A stretch of 64,000 nucleotides of DNA, from NCBI RefSeq assembly GCF_033100135.1, contig NZ_CP136920.1, forward strand, positions 992,001-1,056,000, in the 5' to 3' direction. Position 1 is the stretch's first letter. The number at the start of each line of letters is the position of its first letter. This document shows, one piece after another, positions 46,422-56,371 of this stretch. Under the pieces are notes generated by a model. The model saw only the letters and a program-made list of their open reading frames with translations, had not been told where the DNA came from and searched no databases. The position numbers were made by a program, and so were the translations under genes. The stretch is from Rubellicoccus peritrichatus. GTDB lineage: Bacteria; Verrucomicrobiota; Verrucomicrobiia; Opitutales; Cerasicoccaceae.

Positions 46422-48365
46422 CTACCCTGCCCTTTTCGCCTTCTTGTCACTCTTCAGAGCTATCATCAACAGACTGATATCAGTCGGATTGACACCACTG
46501 ATCCGACTGGCTTGAGCAAGGTTCTCCGGTTTGATTTCATTCAGCTTTGCAGCGCTTTCGATACGAAGCCCGGACAAGCTGCTGTAGTCCAAGTCTCGAG
46601 AAAGCTTGATCTTCTCGAGATGACGCATCTTGTCCAAATGCCTCATCTCACGGTCTCGATAACCACGGTACTTTACTCGGTAGAAAAGCTCTTTAAGCGC
46701 AGCATTCGAAGCTCCGTCCAGCTCATCCGGTAGTTTGATTCCATCCATGCTGTCCGAACGCCGAATCACATCGCCGTAAGTTCCTCCGCTAGTTGTACGA
46801 ATCTCTAAATCCCTCTCCCAGCGCTCAACAACTTTAACCTTCTGATCAATACGACCCATACGATCATCCGGAACCAATCCGAGACGCTTTATGTGTTCAT
46901 ACAAGCGAATTTCAGCACTTGCGTGATTGAACAACAAGCGATGCTCAGCACGGCTCGTAAACATACGATATGGCTCACTCGTGCCTTTTGTCACCAAATC
47001 ATCAATCAAAACACCAATGTAAGCCTGATCTCGGCCTAATATCATTGGATCTTCACCTCGTAGTTTACAGACCGCATTCACACCGGCCACAAGCCCCTGC
47101 CCTGCCGCCTCTTCATAACCTGATGTCCCATTGATTTGGCCGGCAAAAAAGAGATTCTCAACCCTTTTGGACTCAAGGCTCGCATAGAGCTGTGTCGGCG
47201 GTGCAAAATCATACTCCACTGCATATGCCGGCCGCAACATGACAACATCCTTTAAACCTTCAATACTGGCGAGCATTTCAAGCTGAACTTCAAATGGTAA
47301 ACTTGTGCTGAGGCCATTGATATACCACTCATTTGTACTCCGCCCTTCAGGCTCTAAAAATAGCTTGTGAGTTGGCTTATCGGCGAATTTCACGTATTTA
47401 TCCTCAATACTCGGACAATAACGCGGTCCAGTCCCCTCAATCTCGCCCCCATACATGGCTGAAAGGTGCAAATTGTCCCGGACAACTTCACTGGTTCGCT
47501 CTGTGGTCGATGTCGTCCAGCACGAGACCTGCTCAGTTCCCGGAAGCCAACCCGGTAATCGCTGGTGTCGATGTTCCACGTGGAACAATCTTTCTGCAAT
47601 CTCCGGATTCTCGTGAAAATGTTCCACGTGGAACAAATCCTTGCCAACCCGTGTGTCGTAAAACCCAAAGAGCGTCGGTGCGCTATCACCGGTCTGTTCT
47701 TCACATTTCGAAAAATCGATACTACTACCAAGAATGCGTGGCGGAGTTCCCGTTTTTAGCCGCTCAAGCTCAATTCCAGCTTCAAGAAAGCTTCCCGAGA
47801 GTCCTTTGGCCGTAAAATCACCCAGCCGGCCACCTTCATTCTTGGTTTTCCCAATATGCATGAGCCCACGCAAGAATGTCCCAGTCGTCACAACGACAGT
47901 CTTTCCGTAGAAATCGACCTCCAAATTGGTCCGAACACCGGTAACTGAACCATTTTCGAAGATGAGGCCAGTAACCATTGCCTGAAAAACCGTCAAATTC
48001 TCTGTCAGCTCGAATATGTGTTTCATTCGGAACTGGTAAGCTTTCTTGTCGCACTGTGCACGTGGAGCCTGAACAGCCGGACCTTTGGAGGCATTCAACA
48101 AGCGAAACTGAATGGCTGTCGTATCGGTGGTTAAAGCCATTTCACCTCCCAAAGCGTCAATTTCGCGGACAATATTGCCCTTGGCTTGCCCTCCAATCGC
48201 TGGATTGCAGCTCATTTGGGCTATCGTATCAACATTGCCAGTCAAAACCAGCACATCAGCGCCCATTCTAGCAGCAGCAAGCGCCGCTTCACAACCAGCA
48301 TGACCAGCGCCACAGACAATAACGTCGTAAGGTCTGGAGGGACCAATTTTTAAAGGATTACTCAT
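46422..48365 (-). CDS. mnmG: MnmG, tRNA wobble-uridine modification enzyme, with parS-bearing insert
   Basis: This 647-residue FAD protein works with MnmE to add the carboxymethylaminomethyl group at U34 of some tRNAs. It has the dinucleotide fold [48 protein letters not shown], and the C-terminal [11 protein letters not shown] region. Compared with usual text, about 30 extra residues sit before EQVSCW, including LFHVEH at 244-249 and 260-265, each encoded by a perfect 16-bp parS-like palindrome. The start is the ATG at 48365, overlapping the mnmE stop (ATGA). Confidence 0.95.
   Translation of the reverse strand: MSNPLKIGPSRPYDVIVCGAGHAGCEAALAAARMGADVLVLTGNVDTIAQMSCNPAIGGQAKGNIVREIDALGGEMALTTDTTAIQFRLLNASKGPAVQAPRAQCDKKAYQFRMKHIFELTENLTVFQAMVTGLIFENGSVTGVRTNLEVDFYGKTVVVTTGTFLRGLMHIGKTKNEGGRLGDFTAKGLSGSFLEAGIELERLKTGTPPRILGSSIDFSKCEEQTGDSAPTLFGFYDTRVGKDLFHVEHFHENPEIAERLFHVEHRHQRLPGWLPGTEQVSCWTTSTTERTSEVVRDNLHLSAMYGGEIEGTGPRYCPSIEDKYVKFADKPTHKLFLEPEGRSTNEWYINGLSTSLPFEVQLEMLASIEGLKDVVMLRPAYAVEYDFAPPTQLYASLESKRVENLFFAGQINGTSGYEEAAGQGLVAGVNAVCKLRGEDPMILGRDQAYIGVLIDDLVTKGTSEPYRMFTSRAEHRLLFNHASAEIRLYEHIKRLGLVPDDRMGRIDQKVKVVERWERDLEIRTTSGGTYGDVIRRSDSMDGIKLPDELDGASNAALKELFYRVKYRGYRDREMRHLDKMRHLEKIKLSRDLDYSSLSGLRIESAAKLNEIKPENLAQASRISGVNPTDISLLMIALKSDKKAKRAG
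47572..47587. promoter_or_regulatory. parS-like ParB binding site inside mnmG
   Basis: TGTTCCACGTGGAACA is a perfect 16-bp palindrome that fits the bacterial parS consensus (TGTTNCACGTGAAACA type). It is read in frame as part of codons for Leu-Phe-His-Val-Glu-His. Confidence 0.88.
47620..47635. promoter_or_regulatory. Second parS-like ParB binding site inside mnmG
   Basis: The same 16-bp perfect palindrome TGTTCCACGTGGAACA, exactly 48 bp (16 codons) from the first copy and in the same reading frame. No parA or parB gene is present in the window. Confidence 0.88.
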
Positions 48366-49720
48366 TTTCCAATGCAAAAAGCTGAGAAAAGCCTGTCCAG
48401 CATGGCTTCATTGTCAATTTCGCCAACAATTTGCTCCAATGCATCAACGGCCATGCGCATATCGGAACCTGCCAGTTCTGTTGGCTCACCATTGATTAAT
48501 TTGGTTCGAGCAGCATCAACGGCGTCGCGTGCCGCATAAAGAGCAGTTGCGTGACGTGCATTGACGACCAAAGAATCAGGGTGGGGAACGATCTCGTGGG
48601 CTTCCAGAAGATCAACTACTTGCTTGCGAATACCATCGATGCCTTCCCCTGAGGTTGCAGAAACACGAATATGCCGCAGTTCAGGCAGGTAATCCGCGCG
48701 GTCCTTACTGGCCGCCAGATCAGTCTTATTCTCGATTACCAGGCATTTCTCCGCCGCAATGAGCTCCAAAGCTTCATCGGGCAGGGTAGGGGGATCATCA
48801 GCGCTATCGATGACCAGCAGAACAAGATCCGCGTGGCTGAGGCGCTGCACGGTCTTTTCAATACCCAAAGCTTCCGTATTATCACTGGCCTTATGAATTC
48901 CAGCCGTATCTGTGATTTTCAGAGTGTAAGGACCTGCAATGATACGCTCTGTAATGTAATCACGCGTCGTCCCAGGCTCAGCACTGACAATGGCACGATC
49001 TTCACCTACCAATAGATTTAGAAGGCTACTCTTTCCGGCATTCGGAGCTCCGGCAATCACAGTGTTGATGCCCTCAGAAAGGCTTTCCTTATAATTGGCC
49101 GTTTGAATCAGAGCGGAAAACTCGGTTGATAGCTTGGCCAAGTCCTGAATCGGACCTGCTTCATTCTCCTCCGGTAAATCTTCTTCTGGAAAATCGATAT
49201 AAGCCTCGATGTTGGCCTGTATGGATAACAATTGATCGACATACTCAGCAACACGTGACCCCAGCGCTCCATCCAGTTGACGACGTGCCATCTCGATCGC
49301 ACGCTCACTGCGTGCAGAGATTAAATCGGCCACTGCCTCCGCCTGCGCCAAGTCCAATTTACCATTCAGAAAAGCAGTCCGTGTATATTCACCAGGCTCA
49401 GCCATGCGGCAGCCACGAGCGACCAAATCTTCCATAAGTCGTTGAATAACAAATGGATTGCCATGGCACGAGAGTTCCAGCATCGGTTCTCCGGTATAGG
49501 ATTTGCCGTCAGCAAAGTAGAGTGCAACAACATCGTCAATTTTGTCACCCCTAAGAGACAAATAGTGGCGTAAACTTGCTACTCGTGGCTCAAGCCCACG
49601 ACTTTCCTTAAAACATTCCTGTGCCAAACGCGAACAATCTGGCCCTGACAATCGAATGACAGCTATTGCAGATTCTCCATGCGGCGTGGAAAGCGAAACA
49701 ATGGTTTCTCCTAACGGCAT
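48362..49720 (-). CDS. mnmE: MnmE, tRNA modification GTPase
   Basis: This 452-residue potassium-type GTPase forms the MnmEG complex for wobble-uridine modification. It has the folate-binding N-terminal domain ([20 protein letters not shown]), a G domain with [12 protein letters not shown] near residue 229, DTAG and NKTD, and the invariant C-terminus FCIGK with the cysteine. It overlaps mnmG by 4 bp, the two partners being translationally coupled. Confidence 0.95.
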   Translation of the reverse strand: MPLGETIVSLSTPHGESAIAVIRLSGPDCSRLAQECFKESRGLEPRVASLRHYLSLRGDKIDDVVALYFADGKSYTGEPMLELSCHGNPFVIQRLMEDLVARGCRMAEPGEYTRTAFLNGKLDLAQAEAVADLISARSERAIEMARRQLDGALGSRVAEYVDQLLSIQANIEAYIDFPEEDLPEENEAGPIQDLAKLSTEFSALIQTANYKESLSEGINTVIAGAPNAGKSSLLNLLVGEDRAIVSAEPGTTRDYITERIIAGPYTLKITDTAGIHKASDNTEALGIEKTVQRLSHADLVLLVIDSADDPPTLPDEALELIAAEKCLVIENKTDLAASKDRADYLPELRHIRVSATSGEGIDGIRKQVVDLLEAHEIVPHPDSLVVNARHATALYAARDAVDAARTKLINGEPTELAGSDMRMAVDALEQIVGEIDNEAMLDRLFSAFCIGK

Positions 49721-49868
49721 TTCGGTAGCAGTCTGCTATTTCTGCTGCCAAGGTCACGACGAAAAGAATTATGAGCCCGCAAATGTGATAGAGCACTTCA
49801 ACTGAATTCTGCTAAAGCGCTCTAATCGTTGAGCCTTTTAGCGAATGCCTGGCCTTGTAAATTCGACC

Positions 49869-50165
49869 TTAAATCAAACCAGAAAAGTAGATCTGCAGAT
49901 AGACGAGGATCATTACAGCAAAGAAACCCAGTAGCTTGAATGCAGGCTGCATGGTCGTCTGCAAAATCATACGGCTGCAGAATACAACAGATGCAATACC
50001 GCACATAATGAGGAGTGTAGGGGAGCAGAGGAGACTGACACCCCACGTATTCATCAAAGCAACAGCGAGTCCGAAGTAAATGCTTGGGAGCAAGAGAATT
50101 GGAATAAACAAGACAACTTCGGCCCTTCGGAGAAACCTACCGCTATCAGGGTATGTTGTAATCAT
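49869..50165 (-). CDS. Small membrane protein of unknown function
   Basis: From the ATG at 50165 this is 98 residues with three likely helices (about 16-37, 41-65 and 71-95) and short polar loops. A longer frame to 50186 adds seven residues. I do not recognise a family. It lies between mnmE and recA, with about 150 bp to mnmE on one side and 72 bp to recA on the other. Confidence 0.55.
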   Translation of the reverse strand: MITTYPDSGRFLRRAEVVLFIPILLLPSIYFGLAVALMNTWGVSLLCSPTLLIMCGIASVVFCSRMILQTTMQPAFKLLGFFAVMILVYLQIYFSGLI

Positions 50166-50237
50166 GCGGCATATATAGCACCGCAAACGCCTGAATGCAT
50201 CTATTTCCTGCTACGGAAAGTGTTTTTGACGATGGAT

Positions 50238-51311
50238 TTACTCTTTCTCGATGCCTTCGCTACCCGATTTTCCAAGGCTCGCACCTCCGGTGACCTGAAC
50301 TTTTTCCAGAATCTTATCCTGGATCTCTTTCATAACGTCCGGGTTCTCGCCCAAATAAACTTTGGATGCCTCGCGACCCTGCCCAACGAGATCGCCATTG
50401 TAACTTACCCAGGAACCTTTTTTCTCAAGAATTTTGTGCTCAATCCCCAGGTCGAGAACCGAACCTGTTCGAGAAATACCCTCATTGTACATGATGTCGA
50501 ATTCACAGTCAGTGAAGGGTGGGGCGACCTTGTTTTTGACGATCTTGATTCGCGTCCGGTTGCCCGTCACCTTACCATCAGTGGCTTTGATCTGACCGAT
50601 GCGGCGGATGTCTATCCTGATGGAGGAGAAGAACTTAAGTGCACGACCACCGGGAGTTGTTTCAGGACTGCCGAACATAACACCGATCTTCTCACGGATT
50701 TGATTGGTAAAAATGCAAAGGCAACTGCTGCGGCTGATCGCAGCAGTCAAACGACGCATGGCCTGACTCATCATACGGGCTTGTGAACCAACAGTCGCAT
50801 CACCCATCTGACCGTCTAATTCCTGACGTGAAACCAACGCGGCAACAGAGTCGACTACGACAACATCAACAGCACCCGAGCGGATCAAGGTTTCAGCGAT
50901 ATTCAGTGCGTCCTCTCCAGACTCCGGTTGAGAAACCATCAGATTGTCCAAGTCAACACCCACAACTTTGGCGTATTTGGGGTCAAGCGCGTGCTCAACA
51001 TCGATAAATACCGCATTACCGCCCTTGCGCTGTGCTTCAGCGATAATAGAGAGACATAAAGTCGTCTTACCGGATGATTCCGGACCATAAATTTCAACAA
51101 TTCGGCCTTTGGGCAATCCGCCAACACCTAGAGCGAGATCGATTGCAACAGAACCGGTGGAAATTGTTTCCACCTGCATCTTGGAAGCTTCACCCAGCTT
51201 CATGAGCGTGCCTTCACCAAACTGCTTATTAATTGCTGAAATCGCAAGTTTCAGGGTTTGTCCCTCTTTCCCTGCTGGAACTACTGCTGTTTTTTTGGAA
51301 GCTGCTGCCAT
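50238..51311 (-). CDS. recA: RecA recombinase
   Basis: This 357-residue protein carries out homologous strand exchange and triggers SOS cleavage. It has Walker [10 protein letters not shown] (76-84), the [10 protein letters not shown] segment, [20 protein letters not shown], the L1/L2 loops ([27 protein letters not shown]) and the C-terminal DNA-binding domain with an acidic tail. The start codon at 51311 is followed by a Lys/Ala-rich head as in relatives. No clear LexA box is visible upstream. Confidence 0.96.
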   Translation of the reverse strand: MAAASKKTAVVPAGKEGQTLKLAISAINKQFGEGTLMKLGEASKMQVETISTGSVAIDLALGVGGLPKGRIVEIYGPESSGKTTLCLSIIAEAQRKGGNAVFIDVEHALDPKYAKVVGVDLDNLMVSQPESGEDALNIAETLIRSGAVDVVVVDSVAALVSRQELDGQMGDATVGSQARMMSQAMRRLTAAISRSSCLCIFTNQIREKIGVMFGSPETTPGGRALKFFSSIRIDIRRIGQIKATDGKVTGNRTRIKIVKNKVAPPFTDCEFDIMYNEGISRTGSVLDLGIEHKILEKKGSWVSYNGDLVGQGREASKVYLGENPDVMKEIQDKILEKVQVTGGASLGKSGSEGIEKE

Positions 51312-51503
51312 GACCGTATAATTTTTGAGTTAACTATTGTTGATTGGTTAAAGATCTGGTCTGGTTTTATTTCGGTTGCAAGCAAATTTGTGGTATTTTG
51401 TTCACTATTTTACTTCAGAAGCTCTATTCCGCATAAATACTTCGCCAGACAGTCCCTACCTAGGGTTGAGATTCTGAAAATTCGAGTAATAGTCTGGCCA
51501 GTG

Positions 51504-51971
51504 ATGAGACAAACTGCAGAAACGGCACCCATGGCACACTTAGATGAAGACGACGCGAAACGTGCGATCAACCGCGACAAAGGCATTGCTTATGCACGGG
51601 CAGCTGGGATCGCGGTTGGGATCTTCCTGCTCGCATGGCTACCACTCAATTCACTTCGCTGGCAAGGAGAGGGCCCAGCATGGTTGCTTAATTGGGAATC
51701 AGTACTTTTTGCACTAATAGGCATCTTCATGCTTCTTCCCTGGAGGCGCTTTCAACAGAAATCTATTTGGAAGCCGCTTTTCGGAATTCTTTGTGCCCTG
51801 GCTGCAATGTTTGTTTTCACCATGGTCATCGATTTGATGTTTCTCTACATGCACGCAGCAGAGTCCAATCAGAAGCCGCCTCCACCCGCATTTCAAAGTC
51901 TGATGATTTTTGTCATCATGATGCAGCCACCTGCGGTGCTTTTCCAACGTCGGCCTCAGCTTCTAGACTGA
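51504..51971 (+). CDS. Four-helix membrane protein of unknown function
   Basis: From the ATG at 51504 this is 155 residues (146 from the ATG at 51531). It has likely helices at about 36-52, 63-79, 92-115 and 130-147 and a polar start (AHLDEDDAKRAINRDKG). No family is recognised. It is divergent from recA with about 190 bp between. The longer frame starting inside recA is not supported. Confidence 0.6.
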   Translation: MRQTAETAPMAHLDEDDAKRAINRDKGIAYARAAGIAVGIFLLAWLPLNSLRWQGEGPAWLLNWESVLFALIGIFMLLPWRRFQQKSIWKPLFGILCALAAMFVFTMVIDLMFLYMHAAESNQKPPPPAFQSLMIFVIMMQPPAVLFQRRPQLLD

Positions 51972-52140
51972 TTTAGCCACAGAGACGCAGAGAACACAAA
52001 TAAGTACAATACGTATTTACACCAAAAAGTGAATGGATACATGCTTTTACAGAACACAATTGGATCGACTTTGATTCATCTGTCACAAACCCAGTTTCAT
52101 AAGCCTATTTCTCTGTGCGCTCTGCACCTCTGTAGCAAAA
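51972..52140. repeat. Palindromic intergenic element, copy 3
   Basis: Left arm TTTAGCCACAGAGACGCAGA (from 51972) is matched by the inverted right arm ending at 52140 (TCTGCACCTCTGTAGCAAAA), with several mismatches and a 100-bp centre. The outer words agree with the element at 41891. It fills the whole gap between two genes and has no coding sense. Confidence 0.75.
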
Positions 52141-52147
52141 TTCGGTA

Positions 52148-53023
52148 ATGACCATACCGACAAAAATCGGGATATTGCTGCTTGGCGTATTCGCCTGTTC
52201 GACTTCAGTTCTCTGGATCAAACTGACTACGGTTGATCCGATATTGCTTGCTACTTACAGAATGCTGGCAGCTGCCCTTATTCTCTCACCAGTCTTTTTC
52301 AGAGCCAGGAAAAGGCACCGAGATGCTTTCGGGAGCAAGGAACTACGTCGCTGCCTGTGGCCGGGAATTCTTCTCGCCGCACATTTCATCACATGGATTA
52401 TAGGTGCACGTCTAACCTGGGCGGCAAATTCATCACTGATCGTTAACGTCATCCCCGTGGCAATGCCGTTCCTGCTTTATTTTGCGGTGGGCGAACGCAT
52501 TACTCGCGGTGAAATCCTTGGAACAGTAATCGCGATAGGCGGAGTCGTTGTGCTTGCACTGGAAAGCTACCAGTTGGACTCAAAGCTCCTGATGGGAGAC
52601 CTTATTTGTGCCGGTTCGATGCTTCTATTTGCCATATACTTGATGCTGGGAAGGAAAAACAGGGACTTTGCCAACCTATGGCTCTATGTCGTGCCTGTTT
52701 ATGCCATTGGCGGAATCGTTTGCCTTTTGGTGGCAATACCATTGGCGAATTTTTCAACTGAGGTACCTGCAATTCAATGGGTTTATGTAGCTGGTCTGAC
52801 GATTGTGCCGACGATTTTCGGTCATTCCTTGCTGAATTGGGGCATGAAACACTTGCGCGGGCAACTCGTGGCCATCGTGAATCTCGCACAGTTCATCTTT
52901 GCAGGGACAATGGGCGCGATTTTCCTGGATGAAATCCCTGGCGGAATGTTCGTACTCGCCGCCGGTCTTGTCGTGGCTGGAGCCATAACCGCAATCAAGA
53001 CCCAACCGCAGGAGAAAGGGTAG
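52148..53023 (+). CDS. EamA/DMT-family transporter
   Basis: This 291-residue protein has ten likely helices in two EamA halves (about 5-140 and 150-285). Each half ends in the usual glycine-rich text, LGTVIAIGGVVVLALE and FVLAAGLVVAGAITAIK. The family exports or imports small metabolites; the substrate cannot be told. The gene starts 8 bp after the palindromic element and stands alone. Confidence 0.85.
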   Translation: MTIPTKIGILLLGVFACSTSVLWIKLTTVDPILLATYRMLAAALILSPVFFRARKRHRDAFGSKELRRCLWPGILLAAHFITWIIGARLTWAANSSLIVNVIPVAMPFLLYFAVGERITRGEILGTVIAIGGVVVLALESYQLDSKLLMGDLICAGSMLLFAIYLMLGRKNRDFANLWLYVVPVYAIGGIVCLLVAIPLANFSTEVPAIQWVYVAGLTIVPTIFGHSLLNWGMKHLRGQLVAIVNLAQFIFAGTMGAIFLDEIPGGMFVLAAGLVVAGAITAIKTQPQEKG

Positions 53024-53066
53024 GGCGGGTAGTAAATAAAATATGGTAACTCACTGGATCGGATAC

Positions 53067-53096
53067 TTGATTGTCATGTAAACACTTGCATATACA
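53067..53096 (+). promoter_or_regulatory. Candidate sigma-70-type promoter
   Basis: TTGATT (53067-53072) and TATACA (53091-53096) are 18 bp apart and lie 27 bp upstream of the Cache gene's ATG. This is a good match for a housekeeping promoter. Confidence 0.45.
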
Positions 53097-53122
53097 GTGC
53101 TACATCAGTAATTAAAATAGCC

Positions 53123-54052
53123 ATGAAAGTAAGCTACAAATTCCTAATTATACTAATCGCTTTTACCCCCTTTCTAGTCCTAAAAAGTCAAGTCCAGGTA
53201 TTTCCGAAAGATTATGACGACAGGTTAATGACAATCGCCGAAGCGGTCAAAAAAGTGAATATTGCTTCGGACAAAATCGAAGCCAAAGGCATTGAGGTCA
53301 TTAAAGAGCCTAATTTCTCACAAGTGCTTCTGGGAGGCCACAACCTTTACATCATCCATGCGGAAAGTGGAGAGATCGTCTACTTTCCCCATAAAGTCCA
53401 AACCGATGATGCTGAGGCTCTTGCCATAAAAGAAATTAATGGAAAGCCTTTCAGCCGTTTAGTTGAAAACAATGGAAGCCATAGCAATATCGGAGTCTGG
53501 TGGAATTTGGTGTCCGATACCTTGATGATGCATCCACACAAGTACTACAGCAGGGCTGTGTCGGCACCAAACGGTGAAAACTACGTGCTGTCTGCCAGCA
53601 ACAACAACGTCAAGATGGAGCGGGTATTCATTGAGACTTTGGTCACAGATGCAGTCATGCTCTTCGAACTGACGGGTGAAAAGGCTTTCGATACCTTTAA
53701 AGATCCAGACTCATACTTTCGCTACAAAGACACCTACGTTTTTGTCATCGATATGGAAGGCACCCTGCTATGCGACCCCGGTATGCCAAGTATGGAACAC
53801 AATCCACTCTTCATGAAAAAATTTGGTGATGGGGTCCAAAAAGAAATTGATATCGTCAACTCAGAGTCGGGGGAAGGCTGGTTTTTCTACCATTTTTATG
53901 AGCCAACGGAGGAAGATAAAATTGAGCCAAAATGGTATTTCACCAAAAGAGCGACACGTAAGGGGAAAAAATATATCGTTGGTTCCGGTATTTACCCAGC
54001 TGACATTAAAGACGCCAGTAGGCTCATAAAAGACACAGTCACTGAAAAGTAA
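53123..54052 (+). CDS. Exported stand-alone Cache-domain protein
   Basis: This 309-residue protein has an N-terminal hydrophobic segment (5-21, signal peptide or anchor) and two Cache-like sensor regions. The first (about 30-160) has HNLYIIHAESGEIVYFPHK. The second (about 175-305) shows the single-Cache pattern TYVFVIDMEGTLLCDPGMP, later GWFFYHFYEP and YIVGSGIY. Cache domains bind small ligands outside the cell in chemoreceptors and kinases, but here no cytoplasmic signalling domain follows. It may be a periplasmic binding partner of another receptor. Confidence 0.72.
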   Translation: MKVSYKFLIILIAFTPFLVLKSQVQVFPKDYDDRLMTIAEAVKKVNIASDKIEAKGIEVIKEPNFSQVLLGGHNLYIIHAESGEIVYFPHKVQTDDAEALAIKEINGKPFSRLVENNGSHSNIGVWWNLVSDTLMMHPHKYYSRAVSAPNGENYVLSASNNNVKMERVFIETLVTDAVMLFELTGEKAFDTFKDPDSYFRYKDTYVFVIDMEGTLLCDPGMPSMEHNPLFMKKFGDGVQKEIDIVNSESGEGWFFYHFYEPTEEDKIEPKWYFTKRATRKGKKYIVGSGIYPADIKDASRLIKDTVTEK

Positions 54053-54072
54053 ACTTCAAGTGAACGTAGCAA

Positions 54073-54633
54073 CTAGTCGGATGGTAAGGTTGAAAGATCG
54101 ACACCTTCCGACTCAAGAAGCCGTTCTTTGCAAACGAGCCCCCAGCGGTAACCACCCAATGCACCACTCTTACGGATGACCCGGTGGCAAGGTATCAGCC
54201 AGGACACAGGATTCGCGCCGACTGCAGTTCCTACTGCACGGACTGCAGAAGGACTGCCGACAGATTCAGCGATTTTCTGATAGGTAACTGTTTCCCCAGG
54301 AGGTACTTTTGTTAATTCCCGCCATACAGCCACTTGCAAGGGAGTTCCACGAACAATCAGCTCAGCACCATCTTCAAAATCGGGTGTTTCTTCAAAGCCC
54401 CTGACCAATTTGAATCCAGGCCAATTCCTGCACAACTCAGCCTTCAATGTCGCCAGAGTAAAACCTTCTGTAAATCCGAGAAAACAAATCCGTGAATCCA
54501 AAACACCAACAAAAGCTTTGCCGATTGGTGTTTCAACAACACCAGTATGGATGACGCGTGTGTCTGATGCATCCGGATCAAACACAGAGACTGCAATCGA
54601 TTTTGATGAGAAAGGCGGCGGAGAAACGCTCAT
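54073..54633 (-). CDS. ogt: Methylated-DNA--protein-cysteine methyltransferase
   Basis: This 186-residue DNA repair protein takes the methyl group from O6-methylguanine onto its own cysteine. The active site is PCHRVI with Cys149. Before it are YQKIAESVGSPSAVRAVGTAVGANP, the helix-turn-helix that reads DNA, and after it GALGGYRWGL. An N-terminal methyltransferase-like domain (about 25-95) is present, as in Ogt/AdaB. It converges on the Cache gene and lies 2 bp downstream of a small ORF on the same strand. Confidence 0.9.
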   Translation of the reverse strand: MSVSPPPFSSKSIAVSVFDPDASDTRVIHTGVVETPIGKAFVGVLDSRICFLGFTEGFTLATLKAELCRNWPGFKLVRGFEETPDFEDGAELIVRGTPLQVAVWRELTKVPPGETVTYQKIAESVGSPSAVRAVGTAVGANPVSWLIPCHRVIRKSGALGGYRWGLVCKERLLESEGVDLSTLPSD

Positions 54634-54635
54634 TT

Positions 54636-54851
54636 TTATAGAATCAGATCGAAGGTGATTAGGAAGAGAACTTGAGAAAACAAGACACCGACTAAGAGAC
54701 TGTAGATAAACCCGCCAAACAGATCCGAACGGAGACGCCGCTCCGGCACTGGTCTGGAAGCAAGTGATGGGCCATTGGAAGATCCCGGCTCAGGATTCCA
54801 ACTGCCCAAAGAATCGGTGATGTCTTTAGGTGAACTCACTAGGTTCACCAT
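54636..54851 (-). CDS. Small tail-anchored protein of unknown function
   Basis: This 71-residue protein has a Pro/Ser-rich start and a single C-terminal helix (about 46-70), suggesting a tail-anchored membrane protein. It ends 2 bp before ogt begins on the same strand, so the two could be co-transcribed. No family is recognised. Confidence 0.5.
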   Translation of the reverse strand: MVNLVSSPKDITDSLGSWNPEPGSSNGPSLASRPVPERRLRSDLFGGFIYSLLVGVLFSQVLFLITFDLIL

Positions 54852-54915
54852 AGACTATTAAGCGATTCCTTCAACTTGAATATTTTGTGAAAATTTCAAA
54901 AGACCTGCGCATCCG

Positions 54916-56361
54916 CTAGGTCGAAAAGCTATCTGGTCTGATAAATCCGACCGGTTGCGGCGTGTCCCCGATATTAACGAAATTGGAAAGATTCGGTAGC
55001 ACGTAAGGCATATCCCCAGCCGATACACCAAACCAACAAGCGAGTTCAGCAAAAAGCTCATCAACGGAAGTGCTAGGCAGAATCCTGCCACCCTGGCCAA
55101 CGTCATCGACGCCATCCAAGGTCAAGCTTGGGAAAGTGCCATAGACTTTTCCGCCTTGGACCGGCCCACCCAAGACCATCTGGACGCCACCCCAGGCATG
55201 GTCCGTTCCGCGTCCATTTGAGCGCAAGGTACGACCGAAATCAGAAGCGGTGTAAGTAATCACCTCATCGGCCACGCCGAAATACTCCAGTGCCTGCTGG
55301 TAAGCAGATAAGGTTTGAGAAAGTTCATCGAGCATTCCTGCTTGGGTCACCAGCAGTTCCCCATGATGATCCCAACCGCCACGCGACACGTAAATGGTGT
55401 TGCGGCGTAGACCCAGGCTTGCCCGTGCTGCAATGGTTTTGGCTGCAGCCCGCATTTCCTGCCCGAATTTACTGCTGGGAAACAGACCGGAGACAGCAGA
55501 ATCATCAATCGCATCGTAATGGCTCTTAAAGGCTTCCTGCACTTCCCGGCTTTCGGTCATATGCTGGGCCAATGCATCCTGCATCATGTTATTATAAGTC
55601 GCCGCCAGTAAATGTTCCATGCCGTAGTTTTTGCGCCCATTCGAGGAAGTAAGATTTGCCGAACCGCCACTGGGTAAAAGCGCACCGTTGCCTGTAATGG
55701 AGAACTGCGACGTTTCATTGCCGATTTGAAATACATTATTACCGGCCAGAGAAATACTCATGGCGGTACTTCCGGTGTTCAGTGAAGAGTGAAGCACATC
55801 GGCCATACGACCGGCCCAGCCTGTCAGTTCAGTCAAGCCCTGTGGTACGGAGGTTTGCCACTGATGAATCTGATCAATGTGTGAAAACAAGGCTTTGGGC
55901 AAAGGCACAGCGCTTGATTGATACTGGGTAAGCGTTGTTGGCTCAACCAGGGTCCCGATATTGGCAATGAAAGCCAAGCGACGCTTGTCGCTAAAAGCAC
56001 CGGAGCCATTAAACATATCAACCAGTTCAGGACAGGATGGATGCAAACCATAGAGGATGCCGTCATTGCCGGTGTCCTGTGAGAGACTAAGCAGTTCGCC
56101 CTGACTGAGCGCCATATCTGTCCGGGCAGCGCTATACTCGGAATACCCGGCATCCCGCCTTACCAGCAGATTGAAGCTGTCACAACCACCCGCCAACATG
56201 ATGCAGACCAGTGTCTTACGATCATCTCCCACTGGCAAAGACGCAGCGGCGGCATTGTTCGCCATTTTCAAATTGATTAATGCAGAGAGGATCGAAGTGG
56301 AGCCAATGGCAGCACAACTGAACTCACCAAGAAATTGCCTTCTGGTTAATTTGGAATTCAT
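54916..56361 (-). CDS. DUF1501 protein with Tat signal
   Basis: This 481-residue protein begins with a twin-arginine export signal (LTRRQFLGEF at about 5-14) and belongs to DUF1501, a sulfatase-like fold family common in Planctomycetes and Verrucomicrobia. Seen features: LVCIMLAGGCDSFNLLV, YGLHPSCPELVDMF, SRGGWDHHGELL and TASDFGRTLRSNGRGTDHAWGG. Members usually lie beside DUF1800 proteins, as here (10 bp downstream of one). The activity of the family is not established; the conserved D/H residues fit a metal site. Confidence 0.92.
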   Translation of the reverse strand: MNSKLTRRQFLGEFSCAAIGSTSILSALINLKMANNAAAASLPVGDDRKTLVCIMLAGGCDSFNLLVRRDAGYSEYSAARTDMALSQGELLSLSQDTGNDGILYGLHPSCPELVDMFNGSGAFSDKRRLAFIANIGTLVEPTTLTQYQSSAVPLPKALFSHIDQIHQWQTSVPQGLTELTGWAGRMADVLHSSLNTGSTAMSISLAGNNVFQIGNETSQFSITGNGALLPSGGSANLTSSNGRKNYGMEHLLAATYNNMMQDALAQHMTESREVQEAFKSHYDAIDDSAVSGLFPSSKFGQEMRAAAKTIAARASLGLRRNTIYVSRGGWDHHGELLVTQAGMLDELSQTLSAYQQALEYFGVADEVITYTASDFGRTLRSNGRGTDHAWGGVQMVLGGPVQGGKVYGTFPSLTLDGVDDVGQGGRILPSTSVDELFAELACWFGVSAGDMPYVLPNLSNFVNIGDTPQPVGFIRPDSFST

Positions 56362-56371
56362 CGAAATAGGG

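Noticed and set aside
51312-51503. LexA box in front of recA
   Set aside because: No GAAC-N4-GTTC or CTG-N10-CAG type site was visible in the gap; the LexA motif of this lineage may differ.
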